From Simiduia sp. 21SJ11W-1 (GTDB lineage Bacteria > Pseudomonadota > Gammaproteobacteria > Pseudomonadales > Cellvibrionaceae), in NCBI RefSeq assembly GCF_024138675.1, contig NZ_CP090959.1, forward strand, positions 310,001 through 374,000: a stretch of 64,000 bases of DNA, in the 5' to 3' direction. A model generated the notes under the pieces. The model ran no database searches, was not told the origin of the DNA, and saw only the letters and a program-made list of their open reading frames with translations. A program made the translations under genes and the position numbers. Below, one piece after another: positions 9,232 through 24,619 of the stretch (position 1 is its first letter; every line of letters begins with the position of its first letter).

Positions 9232-10374
9232 GTGGATTTTGATCGTTTATTGAGCCTGATGGTAGAGAAGGGCGCCTCGGATTTATTCATTACCGCCGGT
9301 GTGCCGCCATCAATGAAATTGCACGGCAAGGTGGTGCCGGTAACCACCACGCCGCTCTCGCCAGAGAAATCCCGCGAGGTGGTGTTGTCTGTGATGAATG
9401 AAAAGCAGCGCAACGAATTTTTGGAAAGCAAAGAATTAAACTTTGCTATTTCCGCGCGCGGTATTGGCCGTTTCCGTTGCAGTGCGTTTTATCAGCGCAA
9501 CCTGGCGGGCATGGTGTTGCGTCGCATTGAAACCAATATTCCGAAAATTGATGATTTGGGCCTGCCTGAAATTATCAAAGAGCTGGCCATGACCAAGCGC
9601 GGCCTGATTATTTTTGTGGGCGCCACCGGTACCGGTAAATCCACATCGCTCGCCTCCATGATTGGCCACCGCAATCGCAATTCCAAAGGCCACATCATTA
9701 CCATTGAAGACCCCATTGAATTTATTCACCAGCACCAGGGTTGCATTGTGACCCAGCGCGAAGTGGGTATTGATACCGATTCATTTGAAGTGGCGTTGAA
9801 AAACACCTTGCGGCAAGCCCCCGATGTGATTTTGATTGGTGAGGTGCGCTCGCGCGAAACCATGGAGCACGCCATCGCCTTCGCTGAAACCGGCCACTTG
9901 TGTTTGTGCACCTTGCACGCCAACAACGCCAACCAGGCGCTCGACCGGATTATTCACTTCTTCCCGGCTGATCGTCACGGCCAGTTGTGGATGGACTTGG
10001 CCCTCAACTTGCGCGGCATTATTGCCCAGCAGCTGATCCCAACGCCTGATGGCTCTGGCCGGCGCGCCTGTTTGGAGGTGTTGTTAAATACGCCGTTGGC
10101 GCAGGATTTGATTCGCAAGGGCGCGGTGCATGAATTAAAACCGCTCATGAAAAAATCCACCGAGCTTGGCATGCAAACCTTCGATCAGGCGCTGTACGAT
10201 TTGTACGACCGCGGCGAAATCACCTACGAAGATGCGCTCTCCTATGCGGATTCACCGAACGATTTGCGCCTGCTGATCAAGCTGGGGTCGGAAACCGATG
10301 CCGACTACCTCTCCAACGCGGCCGACGAACTCACCATCGAGAAAGACGAGTCGCCCAGCCACAAGCTTTACTAG
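9232..10374 (+). CDS. pilU: PilT-dependent retraction ATPase PilU
   Basis: A 380-residue paralogue of PilT that helps PilT retract pili under load. It opens with the same GASDLFITAG motif. Walker A GATGTGKST is at 130-138, IEDPIEFIH follows, and the Walker B region is ILIGEVRSRETM. The C-terminal 30 residues beyond the PilT length are typical of PilU. The start is a GTG with AGAGGATCAGG just upstream; no ATG precedes the conserved N-terminus. Downstream it converges on ruvX with a gap of only 13 bases. Confidence 0.96.
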   Translation: MDFDRLLSLMVEKGASDLFITAGVPPSMKLHGKVVPVTTTPLSPEKSREVVLSVMNEKQRNEFLESKELNFAISARGIGRFRCSAFYQRNLAGMVLRRIETNIPKIDDLGLPEIIKELAMTKRGLIIFVGATGTGKSTSLASMIGHRNRNSKGHIITIEDPIEFIHQHQGCIVTQREVGIDTDSFEVALKNTLRQAPDVILIGEVRSRETMEHAIAFAETGHLCLCTLHANNANQALDRIIHFFPADRHGQLWMDLALNLRGIIAQQLIPTPDGSGRRACLEVLLNTPLAQDLIRKGAVHELKPLMKKSTELGMQTFDQALYDLYDRGEITYEDALSYADSPNDLRLLIKLGSETDADYLSNAADELTIEKDESPSHKLY

Positions 10375-10387
10375 CGCACGGGCTGGC

Positions 10388-10804
10388 TCACGCTTGTGCG
10401 GCCAGCCAACTTTCCAGTATGAGGCGCGCGGCAATGGAATCTACCGGGTCGCTTTTGTAGTGGCCCTTGTGGCCGCGCTCGCGGGCTTCGGCTTTGGCTT
10501 CACGGGTGCTCAGGCGCTCATCCCACATCACCACCGGCAGCCCGAAGCGCCCGTGCAGGCGGTTGCCGAACTTGCGCGCGCGCGCAGCCAGCTCTGATTC
10601 GCTGTCGTCCATGTTCAGGGGCAGCCCCACTAACAGCTGCTGCGGTTGCCACTCTTTTATGAGCGCCTCTATGGCGTGCCAGTCTGGTACGCCGTCGCGG
10701 GCTTTGAGTGCCGGCAGTTCGCGGGCGGTGCCGGTGATGGATTGACCATAGGCCAGGCCGATATTGCGGGTGCCGTAGTCAAAGGCGAGCAGGGTATTTG
10801 GCAT
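10388..10804 (-). CDS. ruvX: Putative Holliday junction resolvase RuvX/YqgF
   Basis: A 138-residue RNase H-fold nuclease; the family is also implicated in pre-16S rRNA 5' end processing. The N-terminal strand carries the catalytic Asp in [10 protein letters not shown], the Glu-containing DERLST motif follows, and the C-terminal DSIAA motif holds the last acidic residue. A longer reading frame starts at 10870, but the ATG at 10804 gives the family's usual N-terminus and length. It follows yqgE in the gshB-tonB-yqgE-ruvX group. Confidence 0.92.
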   Translation of the reverse strand: MPNTLLAFDYGTRNIGLAYGQSITGTARELPALKARDGVPDWHAIEALIKEWQPQQLLVGLPLNMDDSESELAARARKFGNRLHGRFGLPVVMWDERLSTREAKAEARERGHKGHYKSDPVDSIAARLILESWLAAQA

Positions 10805-10915
10805 GCAGGGTACAGGGTAGAAAGTTAACAGTGGCCAGCTTACAGCAAGGGCGCGCTGTTCGCCTGCCACCCGGTGGCTTTATTTGATTGCCCGGGGTGT
10901 GGCTGCGCGCGTGCG

Positions 10916-11509
10916 CTAGGCGTGGCCTGCACTGCTGGAAATCAGGTTGAGGTCAAAGCCCAGTAGTTTTGCCGCCGCCGCCCAACGCTGTTCGGCCGGG
11001 GTATTAAACAGCAGATCGCTGTCGGCTTGCAGGGTAATCCAGGCGTTGTTGGCAATTTCGTCTTCCAGCTGGCCGCCATCCCAACCGGCATAGCCCAGCG
11101 CCACTATGGCGTTGTGGGGCCCGGTGCCTGCAGCCATGGATTCCAGAATATCGCGCGAGGCAGTCAGTGCCACCGAGGGCGACACATCAATGGTGGATTC
11201 CCAGCGCTGATCCGAGGGGTGCACCACAAAGCCGCGTTCTTGCTGCACCGGGCCGCCGGCAAAAACCGGTAGTTGCGCGGCAGACGGCGCGGCGGTTAAG
11301 TCCATCTGTTCGAAAATATCACCCAGCGTCAGCTCACCCAGCGGGTGGTTCAGCACCAGCCCCATGGCGCCGTCATCGCTGTGGTCGCAAATCAGGGTGA
11401 TGGAGTGGTTGAAGTGCGGGTCTCTGAGGCTTGGCATAGAAACCAGAAACTGGCCCTTGAGGGAGCCGACGGTGAGTTCTGCACGGGGCGGTTCGGTAAA
11501 CTTTTTCAT
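10916..11509 (-). CDS. YqgE/AlgH family protein
   Basis: A 197-residue protein of the UPF0301 (YqgE/AlgH) family, with the typical start LKGQFLVSMPSLRDPHFNHS, the internal GLVLNHPLG turn, and GYAGWDGGQLEDEI in the second half. The fold is known but no catalytic activity is established. In Pseudomonas the homologue lies between tonB and yqgF beside gshB, as it does here, which supports the assignment. Cytoplasmic, no signal peptide. Confidence 0.92.
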   Translation of the reverse strand: MKKFTEPPRAELTVGSLKGQFLVSMPSLRDPHFNHSITLICDHSDDGAMGLVLNHPLGELTLGDIFEQMDLTAAPSAAQLPVFAGGPVQQERGFVVHPSDQRWESTIDVSPSVALTASRDILESMAAGTGPHNAIVALGYAGWDGGQLEDEIANNAWITLQADSDLLFNTPAEQRWAAAAKLLGFDLNLISSSAGHA

Positions 11510-11559
11510 ACGTTTCAGTATGGGGTTTGGTGGCCGAAAAACAAGGTGGCGTTGGCGGC

Positions 11560-12465
11560 TTAGCGCGCCGCCTGGGCATCGCCCGAGCTCAGGCCTGTGA
11601 TTTCAAAGCGCAGGGTGCGCACAATTTCCAGGTGGGTGTGGTTTTGCAGTACGGCGTGGGGCACCGGGGCAAAGGGCGAGGCATCGCGAATGATATTGAG
11701 GGCGGCGTCATCCAGCAGCCGGTAGCCCGAGGGGTGGGTGATCTCTACCTGATCCAGGCGGCCATCGGGGCGCACCCTTACGGCGAGCGTGACGGCGCCG
11801 AATATCTCGCGGTTTAAAGCTTCTTGCGGGAAATTGCGGTTGCCCACGTATTCCACTTTGTCGGTCCATTTCAGCAGGTAGGCGGCCTCTGCGGAGCTTT
11901 TGGTGGCCACCGAGGTCAGGTGGCGAATGCGTGGGCGCTTGGCGTACTGCTGGCGCTGGCGGTCTATTTCGGCCATCAGCGAGGCAATTTCTGCGTGACT
12001 GTTGGGCCGTTCCTGGTTTTCACCCGGGCGCTCTTCGGCCTCGGGCGTGGGTTTATCGAGCTTTAGGCTGGCACTGTGGCTGCTGCGGCTGGTGGTGGTA
12101 ACCAATTGCTCTTCGCGCCGCTCGGTGGGCTTGATCTGCCGTTGCTGGGGTGTGGGGTTCACCTCGTTGATTACCGGCGCGAAGAATTCGGCCGATTGAT
12201 CGGTGGTTTGCGCCTTGGCCTCATCAATGGTGCCGCTGGCTTCCTGGTTTTGCTGGGCCAGGAAGTCGGCCTTGTCGGGCTCGCTGGCACTCTTGTGGTT
12301 GGCCAGGGTAATTTCCAGCGTGGGCGTGCGCGCCTCGCCTTGGTCCACCTTGAAGGTGAGGCCAAACAGCACCAGCGCGTGCACGGCAAGTGCCACAAAC
12401 AGGGTAAATATCAGCCGGTCGTTCTGGCTTTCAGCGGGTGCCTGGAGCATGGAGCTTGCGGCCAT
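11560..12465 (-). CDS. TonB-family energy transducer
   Basis: A 301-residue protein with one N-terminal transmembrane helix (about residues 20-38), a long charged Glu/Gln/Pro-rich periplasmic linker, and a C-terminal TonB domain (about 205-290) with FPQEALNREIFGAVTLAV and the LLDDAALNIIRDASPF helix. TonB proteins pass proton-motive force from ExbB-ExbD to outer-membrane receptors. No exbBD is nearby. In Pseudomonas the tonB3 gene at the same position is tied to twitching motility, so a link with the neighbouring pil genes is plausible but is an inference. It begins 3 bases after gshB. Confidence 0.88.
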   Translation of the reverse strand: MAASSMLQAPAESQNDRLIFTLFVALAVHALVLFGLTFKVDQGEARTPTLEITLANHKSASEPDKADFLAQQNQEASGTIDEAKAQTTDQSAEFFAPVINEVNPTPQQRQIKPTERREEQLVTTTSRSSHSASLKLDKPTPEAEERPGENQERPNSHAEIASLMAEIDRQRQQYAKRPRIRHLTSVATKSSAEAAYLLKWTDKVEYVGNRNFPQEALNREIFGAVTLAVRVRPDGRLDQVEITHPSGYRLLDDAALNIIRDASPFAPVPHAVLQNHTHLEIVRTLRFEITGLSSGDAQAAR

Positions 12466-12468
12466 GGG

Positions 12469-13437
12469 CTAGCGCGCCTCCAGCCGTGTGGCGATGGCGT
12501 CCATCAACAGGCCGCCGATATCCGTTTGGTAGGCGTTATTGATTTCCCGGGCGCAGGTGGGGCTGGTGACGTTGATTTCTGTCAGGTAGTCGCCAATGAC
12601 ATCCAGGCCCACAAACAACAAGCCCCGTGCCACAAGCTTCGGCGCCACCTGATCCACAATCCACTGGTCGCGCTCAGACAGCGGCTGCGGGCGGCCACTG
12701 CCCCCGGCGGCCAGGTTGCCACGGGTTTCGCCAAGGCTCGGGATGCGCGCCAGGCTATAGGGCACAGCTTTGCCGTCAATGACCAGAATGCGCTTGTCGC
12801 CGGCTTTGATCTCCGGCAGGTAGCGCTGGGCCATAATGGTTTCCTCACCAAAGCGGGTGAGGGTTTCAAGGATCACGCCCACGTTCGGGTCGTCGGCCTT
12901 GACCCGGAAAATACCGGCGCCGCCCATGCCGTCCAGCGGCTTGAAGATGACATCCTGATGCTGCTTGTGAAAAGCGCGCAGACGGGCGTTGTTGCGGGTG
13001 ACCAACACCTCCGGGCAGCACTGGGGGAACTGGGTGGCGAACACCTTTTCATTGCAATCGCGCAGGCTTTGGGGGTTGTTCACCACCAGCGCGCCCTCGC
13101 GCTGGGCGGCCTCCAGTACATAGGTGCTGTAGACGTATTCGCTGTCAAAGGGCGGATCGACCCGCATCAGCAGCGCATCCAGCTCGCCGAGCGCCAGATT
13201 TTCGGGCTCGCCCAGCTGGTACCAGTCGGGCTGCCCGCTGGTGTGGGCATCGTCGGCCACCCGCACGCGCCGGCCCTCGCCCATGGCGCGGCCCTGTTCC
13301 AGCCACAGATCGCCCTGCCCGAACACCAGCAGCTCCCAGCCGCGGGCCTGGGCGGCCTGCATCAGCACCAGTGTGGTGTCTTTTTTGGGGTTGAAACTCT
13401 GGATGGGGTCCATCACGATGCCGACGCGATAGGTCAT
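12469..13437 (-). CDS. gshB: Glutathione synthetase
   Basis: A 322-residue ATP-grasp ligase that joins gamma-glutamylcysteine and glycine. The N-terminal GIVMDPIQSFNPKKDTT and the MRVDPPFD motif form the family's first domain. The ATP-grasp core has VIFKPLDGMGGAGIFRV (ATP binding) and the C-terminal INVTSPTCAREI, which holds metal and substrate ligands. Length is standard. It heads gshB-tonB-yqgE-ruvX and is divergent from pilG. Confidence 0.96.
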   Translation of the reverse strand: MTYRVGIVMDPIQSFNPKKDTTLVLMQAAQARGWELLVFGQGDLWLEQGRAMGEGRRVRVADDAHTSGQPDWYQLGEPENLALGELDALLMRVDPPFDSEYVYSTYVLEAAQREGALVVNNPQSLRDCNEKVFATQFPQCCPEVLVTRNNARLRAFHKQHQDVIFKPLDGMGGAGIFRVKADDPNVGVILETLTRFGEETIMAQRYLPEIKAGDKRILVIDGKAVPYSLARIPSLGETRGNLAAGGSGRPQPLSERDQWIVDQVAPKLVARGLLFVGLDVIGDYLTEINVTSPTCAREINNAYQTDIGGLLMDAIATRLEAR

Positions 13438-13736
13438 GGTTTACCTCTGGCTGAAAACGTTGCGCAAGCCTGCTTAAATTTATCAGGCGATGAGGATAGC
13501 GCTATCGGCTGGCGGGGGCTATAGCCACGCTCACGGATGAGGCAAATTCCCATTTTATTCAGTCGCTTATAGCGAAACCTTAACAACTGTGTTAAAACAT
13601 CCAGTCGGCGTAGTCTTCGCCGCAAATCCAGGTTCGGCCGCCGCTGAGTTTTCGGCTGCTATGCTGATTGGGCGATCATCCGCCACTGACCCGGCCTGGT
13701 CGAGGTAAAAAATAAAGCGAAAGGCATAAGCTCATT
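13438..13736. other. Divergent intergenic region gshB / pilG
   Basis: About 300 bases without a gene that must hold the promoters of gshB (leftward) and the pilG-chpC operon (rightward). I could not pick out a convincing sigma-70 or sigma-54 promoter by eye. AAAGG about 13 bases before the pilG ATG is the only candidate ribosome site there, and it is weakly placed. Confidence 0.5.
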
Positions 13737-14132
13737 ATGGACGTCAATCTGGAAAGCCTGAAAGTGATGGTGATCGACGATAGTAAAACCATTCGTCGCA
13801 CCGCTGAAACCCTCCTTAACAAGGCCGGCTGCACGGTAATTACCGCCACTGACGGTTTTGATGCACTGGCAAAAATCGCCGATACCCGGCCAGATATCAT
13901 CTTTGTGGATATCATGATGCCCAGGCTCGACGGCTATCAAACCTGTGCGCTGATCAAGAACAACAGCGAGTTCAAATCAACGCCTGTGATCATGCTCTCG
14001 AGTAAAGACGGCCTGTTCGATAAGGCCAAAGGGCGCATTGTGGGGTCGGATCAATACCTGACCAAGCCCTTCTCAAAAACCGAACTGCTCGGCGCTATTC
14101 AGGCGCACGTGGGGCAGGCGAAAGCTTCATAA
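13737..14132 (+). CDS. pilG: Twitching motility response regulator PilG
   Basis: A 131-residue stand-alone receiver domain of the CheY type. The acidic pair is in VIDDSK (13-15), the phospho-acceptor Asp is in FVDIMMP (residue 58), and the switch Lys is in YLTKPF near the C-terminus. PilG is phosphorylated by ChpA and promotes pilus extension and cAMP production in Pseudomonas. It is the first gene of pilG-pilH-pilI-pilJ-pilK-chpA-chpB-chpC. Confidence 0.95.
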   Translation: MDVNLESLKVMVIDDSKTIRRTAETLLNKAGCTVITATDGFDALAKIADTRPDIIFVDIMMPRLDGYQTCALIKNNSEFKSTPVIMLSSKDGLFDKAKGRIVGSDQYLTKPFSKTELLGAIQAHVGQAKAS

Positions 14133-14193
14133 CGTTGGATTGGGCGCGTAGCCCTGATCGATATAACAAAAAACAGATGTTCCTGGGGGACTT

Positions 14194-14556
14194 ATGGCAA
14201 AAGTGCTAATCGTTGACGACTCACCCACTGAAACCTACAAACTGACCAGCATCCTGGAAAAGAATGGCCATGAGGTTATTACCGCTGAAAACGGCGAGCA
14301 GGGTGTTGCGGTGGCGAAGAAAGAGCGCCCTGATCTGGTGCTGATGGATATCGTCATGCCGGGCCTCAACGGCTTTCAGGCGACGCGTCAGCTCAGCAAG
14401 GCCTCGGAAACTTCCCACATCCCCGTGATTATTGTGACCACCAAAGATCAGGAAACAGACCGCGTGTGGGGCATGCGTCAGGGCGCCAAGGCCTACCTGA
14501 CCAAACCCATTAGCGAGAAAACCCTGGTGCAGGCCATTGCCGACGCCATGGCCTAG
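14194..14556 (+). CDS. pilH: Twitching motility response regulator PilH
   Basis: A 120-residue single receiver domain with the acidic pocket VDDS (7-10), phospho-acceptor Asp in LMDIVMPGLNG (residue 52) and Lys in YLTKPI. In Pseudomonas PilH counterbalances PilG, acting as a phosphate sink or retraction-side regulator. It has a good ribosome site (CTGGGGGA) and follows pilG after about 60 bases. Confidence 0.94.
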   Translation: MAKVLIVDDSPTETYKLTSILEKNGHEVITAENGEQGVAVAKKERPDLVLMDIVMPGLNGFQATRQLSKASETSHIPVIIVTTKDQETDRVWGMRQGAKAYLTKPISEKTLVQAIADAMA

Positions 14557-14587
14557 CCGTGGTTTGGGTTAACAGTATGGGGATCCC

Positions 14588-15142
14588 ATGACCGAGCCAC
14601 AGGCAAACGAATCACGAGCTTTCAAGGCGCTGGTTGAACTGGCCGGGCGCAGTAAGCACTTTGCGCGCGGCTTGCCGGCGCAGGTGGCGATCAAACCGCA
14701 CTGGAGCGGCATTGGTTTCTCCTTGATGGGGCGCCGCTTTGTGGCACCCATGGATGAAGTGAGCGAAATGCTCGAAGTGCCCCCCTATACGCGCTTGCCC
14801 GGTGTACAGCCCTGGGTGCGCGGCGTGGCCAATGTGCGCGGGCGGCTGTTGCCGCTGTTTGATCTGGCCGCCTTTTTCGGCTCAAAAATTTCCAGCCACC
14901 GCAAGCAGCGGCGCGTGCTGATTCTTGATCGCGATGAACTCTACTCCGGGCTCATTGTGGATCAGGTATTCGGCATGCAGCACTTTCCGGTGGATACCTT
15001 CAGCGATGACAACAGCGATTTACCGAAATCCTTGGCGCCCTTTGTAAGCGGCGCCTACCGGCAGGGCGAGAACCAGTGGAATGTGTTCAGCCCCGCCAGT
15101 CTCGCCGATGAACCCCGATTTACCAACGCGGCTGAAGATTGA
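14588..15142 (+). CDS. pilI: CheW-like adaptor PilI
   Basis: A 184-residue CheW-domain protein that couples the chemoreceptor PilJ to the kinase ChpA. The conserved RLPGVQPWVRGVANVRGRLLPLFDL region is at about residues 75-99 and the YSGLIVDQVFGM strand follows. It carries about 40 extra N-terminal residues, as is usual for PilI. The final codons and stop lie inside a hairpin followed by eight T residues (see the terminator entry). Confidence 0.93.
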   Translation: MTEPQANESRAFKALVELAGRSKHFARGLPAQVAIKPHWSGIGFSLMGRRFVAPMDEVSEMLEVPPYTRLPGVQPWVRGVANVRGRLLPLFDLAAFFGSKISSHRKQRRVLILDRDELYSGLIVDQVFGMQHFPVDTFSDDNSDLPKSLAPFVSGAYRQGENQWNVFSPASLADEPRFTNAAED

Positions 15143-15155
15143 GCCGCTTTTTTTT
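15128..15155 (+). terminator. Intrinsic terminator/attenuator at the pilI end
   Basis: A 6-bp GC-rich stem (GCGGCT / AGCCGC) with an 8-base loop is followed directly by eight T residues. The hairpin includes the pilI stop codon, so ribosomes finishing pilI would disrupt it. It lies between pilI and pilJ within the operon, so it would reduce rather than block read-through into pilJ-chpC. Confidence 0.6.
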
Positions 15156-15212
15156 CAGGGCGGTTTTACCGCTTTATTTTAAGTAACACGCAACGTTGGT
15201 CAGGAGCGTAGC

Positions 15213-17387
15213 ATGAAGAACGAAACAAGAGGCCTGGTCGCAACCATGCGCGGCAACCCGGTGATGGCAGCGCTAGGTGCTGCACTGCTGGTTGTATTGG
15301 TGCTAATGGGTGTGAGCTTTTACTTGGTGCAGCAAAACACCGCGAAAGATCAGGGCTATCTGCAGCTAACCGCAGAATTGCGCGCCTTGTCATTCCGGGT
15401 GACATCGCTGGCACGTGAAGCCACCTCAGGCAACGAAGAGGCCTTCCCCGAGTTGGCCAAAGTGGTTGCCGAGATGGATGGCCTGTGGAATCGCCTGCGC
15501 GCTTCTGATACCGATACCCGTACCGCGCTGGCTGAAGAATTTGCCGGTTTCGATGCGATTTTCCAGAGCGTAAAAAGTAACGCCAACAGCATTGTGACCA
15601 ACAAAGACACCATCATCTTCCTGAATGATGTTGCGATCACCCTTAACGAATCGCTGCCGGAACTGCAGGCAGAGCACAACAACATCGTTGAGATTCTGCT
15701 TGAAAGCGGCGCACCGGCCGATCAGGTATCGGTTGCGCAGATGCAGTCCTGGCGTGCTGAACGTATTGGGCGAAACGTAGACAAGATGCTCCGTGGTGGT
15801 GGTGATGCCGACCAGGCCGCCGACCAGTTCAACCTCGATGCCAACTTGTTCGGTAAGGTACTTGCCGGCATGAAGGGCGGCGATGTGGCCATGAGCATTT
15901 CGCGGGTAACCGAGCCCGAGGCCGTAAGCTCCCTGAACGAAATTTCCGAGCTGTTTGAATTCGTGAACAGCTCCATTCGCGAAATCTTCGAGGCGTCGCC
16001 TGCACTGTTTAAGGCCCGTCAGGCCACCAACCAGATTCTCGATGATTCGCCACGCTTGCTGGAAGCCCTGACCACCCTGTCGGATAAAATCGTTGAGAAC
16101 GCCGGCAACCGCCAGCCCAATAACCTGACCATCGCAATTTTGGGTGCCATTGGCCTGTTGGCAATTATTTTGATCGGCTTGCAGTGGACGCAGGGCACGC
16201 GCCAGCGACTGCAGGTAGAGGAAGAAACCAACGAACGTAACCAGAACGCAATTTTGCGACTGCTGGACGAACTGGCCGACCTCGCAGACGGTGACCTGAC
16301 CACCACCGCCACGGTAACCGAAGACTTCACCGGTGCCATTGCCGACTCCATCAACTTCACCATTGACCAACTGCGGGTACTGGTATCGCGAATCAACGAA
16401 ACGGCTGTGAACGTATCGTCGGCCGCCCAGGAAACCCAGCAAACTGCACTGCACCTGGCCGAGGCCTCTGAGCACCAGGCGCAGGAAATTGCCGGTGCAT
16501 CGGCGGCGGTTAACGAAATGGCCGTAACCATTGACCAGGTATCTGCTAACGCCGCCGAATCAGCCGCGGTAGCCGAGCGGTCGGTATCGATCGCGAGCAA
16601 CGGTGCAAAAGTGGTACAGAATACCATCCACGGGATGGACACCATTCGTGAGCAGATTCAGGACACCTCGAAGCGGATTAAGCGACTGGGTGAATCGTCA
16701 CAGGAAATTGGTGACATCGTATCGTTGATTAACGACATTGCCGACCAAACCAACATTCTTGCACTTAACGCTGCGATCCAGGCCTCGATGGCCGGTGACG
16801 CAGGTCGAGGCTTCGCGGTGGTTGCGGATGAGGTACAGCGTCTTGCGGAACGTTCTGCTGCGGCAACAAAGCAGATTGAGGCGCTGGTTAAAACGATTCA
16901 GAACGATACCAACGAGGCGGTAATCTCGATGGAACAAACCACCGCAGAGGTGGTGCGCGGTGCACGTCTGGCACAGGATGCGGGTGTGGCACTGGAAGAA
17001 ATTGAAAACGTATCATCGTCGCTTGCGGAATTGATTCAAAACATTTCGAACGCCGCCCGCCAGCAGGCATCGTCGGCCGGCCACATCTCAAATACGATGA
17101 ACGTAATTCAGGAAATTACCTCGCAAACCTCGGCCGGTACATCGGCCACGGCACAGTCGATTGGTACTCTGGCCGAAATGGCCCTCGACCTGCGTGAATC
17201 AGTAGCAGGCTTCAAGCTCCCAGAAGAGCTGGATGACAGCTACGGCGCCGAAACCCTCACGCTCGACGACACCGTAGATGACATGTCTGAAGGCCTGGAC
17301 GGAGACGAAGAAGTCAGCTTCGATCTGGACGGCGAGTTCAATGCAGAACTCAGCAGCCTGGAAGACGAACAATCCAATCGAGCCTGA
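15213..17387 (+). CDS. pilJ: Methyl-accepting chemotaxis protein PilJ
   Basis: A 724-residue chemoreceptor of the Pil-Chp pathway. The first transmembrane helix is at about 18-37, a periplasmic domain of about 270 residues with two PilJ-type helical repeats follows, and the second transmembrane helix is near 305-325. A HAMP region comes next. The cytoplasmic signalling hairpin has its tip at [20 protein letters not shown], followed by [18 protein letters not shown]. In Pseudomonas it senses pilus or surface signals. The last 45 residues are very acidic, which is unusual at a receptor tail. Confidence 0.96.
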   Translation: MKNETRGLVATMRGNPVMAALGAALLVVLVLMGVSFYLVQQNTAKDQGYLQLTAELRALSFRVTSLAREATSGNEEAFPELAKVVAEMDGLWNRLRASDTDTRTALAEEFAGFDAIFQSVKSNANSIVTNKDTIIFLNDVAITLNESLPELQAEHNNIVEILLESGAPADQVSVAQMQSWRAERIGRNVDKMLRGGGDADQAADQFNLDANLFGKVLAGMKGGDVAMSISRVTEPEAVSSLNEISELFEFVNSSIREIFEASPALFKARQATNQILDDSPRLLEALTTLSDKIVENAGNRQPNNLTIAILGAIGLLAIILIGLQWTQGTRQRLQVEEETNERNQNAILRLLDELADLADGDLTTTATVTEDFTGAIADSINFTIDQLRVLVSRINETAVNVSSAAQETQQTALHLAEASEHQAQEIAGASAAVNEMAVTIDQVSANAAESAAVAERSVSIASNGAKVVQNTIHGMDTIREQIQDTSKRIKRLGESSQEIGDIVSLINDIADQTNILALNAAIQASMAGDAGRGFAVVADEVQRLAERSAAATKQIEALVKTIQNDTNEAVISMEQTTAEVVRGARLAQDAGVALEEIENVSSSLAELIQNISNAARQQASSAGHISNTMNVIQEITSQTSAGTSATAQSIGTLAEMALDLRESVAGFKLPEELDDSYGAETLTLDDTVDDMSEGLDGDEEVSFDLDGEFNAELSSLEDEQSNRA

Positions 17388-17405
17388 TAAGCGAGTAGCC
17401 GTAGC

Positions 17406-18275
17406 GTGGTGTGGTCGTTACGGGCGCTGCCCGAACTAACGGATAACGAATTCCAGCAGTGGAGCAAACTGCTGGAAGACCGTACCGGCATTCAAATTGC
17501 GCCGCACCAGCGCGCGTTTTTACAAACGCAGATTGCCGGCCGCATGCGCGAGCTTGAGTGTGGCGACTACACAAGCTACATGAAGCAGGTGCGCGAAGGC
17601 CTGCAGGGTATGGTTGAGTGGTCGGTGTTGGTGGATCGCCTGGTGGTGAAGGAAACCAGTTTTTTCCGCCACCGCCCGTCTATCGAATATGTTCGCCGTT
17701 TGGTACAGGCGCGCATCAATAACCAAACGCTCAATGATAGCTTTGATGTCTGGAGTGTGGGCTGCGCCACGGGTGAAGAACCCTATGCGCTGGCGATGGT
17801 GGTAAACGACTGCTTCGAGCTGGCAGCAATAGACCCCTACTTCGGCGTGACGGCAACCGATATCAGCATGCCCTCGCTGCACAAGGCGCGCGCAGGCATT
17901 TACCCTGCACGCAAGGTAGATCAAGCCACACCGCAAGAGCGCGCCAGGTACTTTGCATCTGCAGGCGCAAACCTGCAGGTGGTTGAAAAAATAAGAGATC
18001 GGGTGTGTTTCACCCACGGTAATGTGTTGGATCTGGGCAAGATGCCGGCCGTGCCTATGGATGTGATTTTTTGCCAAAACGTGCTGATTTATTTCCGTCG
18101 CTGGCGGCGGCGTGAAATTCTTAATCAGCTCGTAGATCGGCTCAAGCCCAACGGGGTTTTGATTGTCGGCCTTGGTGAAGTCACAGATTGGAATCACCCT
18201 AAGATGAAGCGCGTGGGCGGCGAAGAAATTCAGGCCTACCAACGCTCCGCTCCTGGCACTGCCAAGAGCGCATAA
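17406..18275 (+). CDS. pilK: CheR-type methyltransferase PilK
   Basis: A 289-residue SAM-dependent glutamate methyltransferase expected to methylate PilJ. The N-terminal helical CheR domain has the KETSFFRH motif. The SAM-binding motif VGCATGEEPYALAM is at about 119-132, and the IFCQNVLIYF strand lies in the C-terminal half. The start is GTG (17406 or the next codon), because no ATG is available ahead of the conserved helix. It is separated from pilJ by 18 bases. Confidence 0.93.
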   Translation: MVWSLRALPELTDNEFQQWSKLLEDRTGIQIAPHQRAFLQTQIAGRMRELECGDYTSYMKQVREGLQGMVEWSVLVDRLVVKETSFFRHRPSIEYVRRLVQARINNQTLNDSFDVWSVGCATGEEPYALAMVVNDCFELAAIDPYFGVTATDISMPSLHKARAGIYPARKVDQATPQERARYFASAGANLQVVEKIRDRVCFTHGNVLDLGKMPAVPMDVIFCQNVLIYFRRWRRREILNQLVDRLKPNGVLIVGLGEVTDWNHPKMKRVGGEEIQAYQRSAPGTAKSA

Positions 18276-18290
18276 CGAGAGGACGGTCCC

Positions 18291-24596
<6,306 letters not shown>

Positions 24597-24619
24597 CACT
24601 CGGGTGTGCCAATTCAGGG

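Noticed and set aside
12076-13524. A long (482-codon) plus-strand open frame opposite tonB and gshB
   Set aside because: It is a shadow: the minus strand has clear gshB and tonB motifs, and the frame is open only because of GC-rich codon bias.
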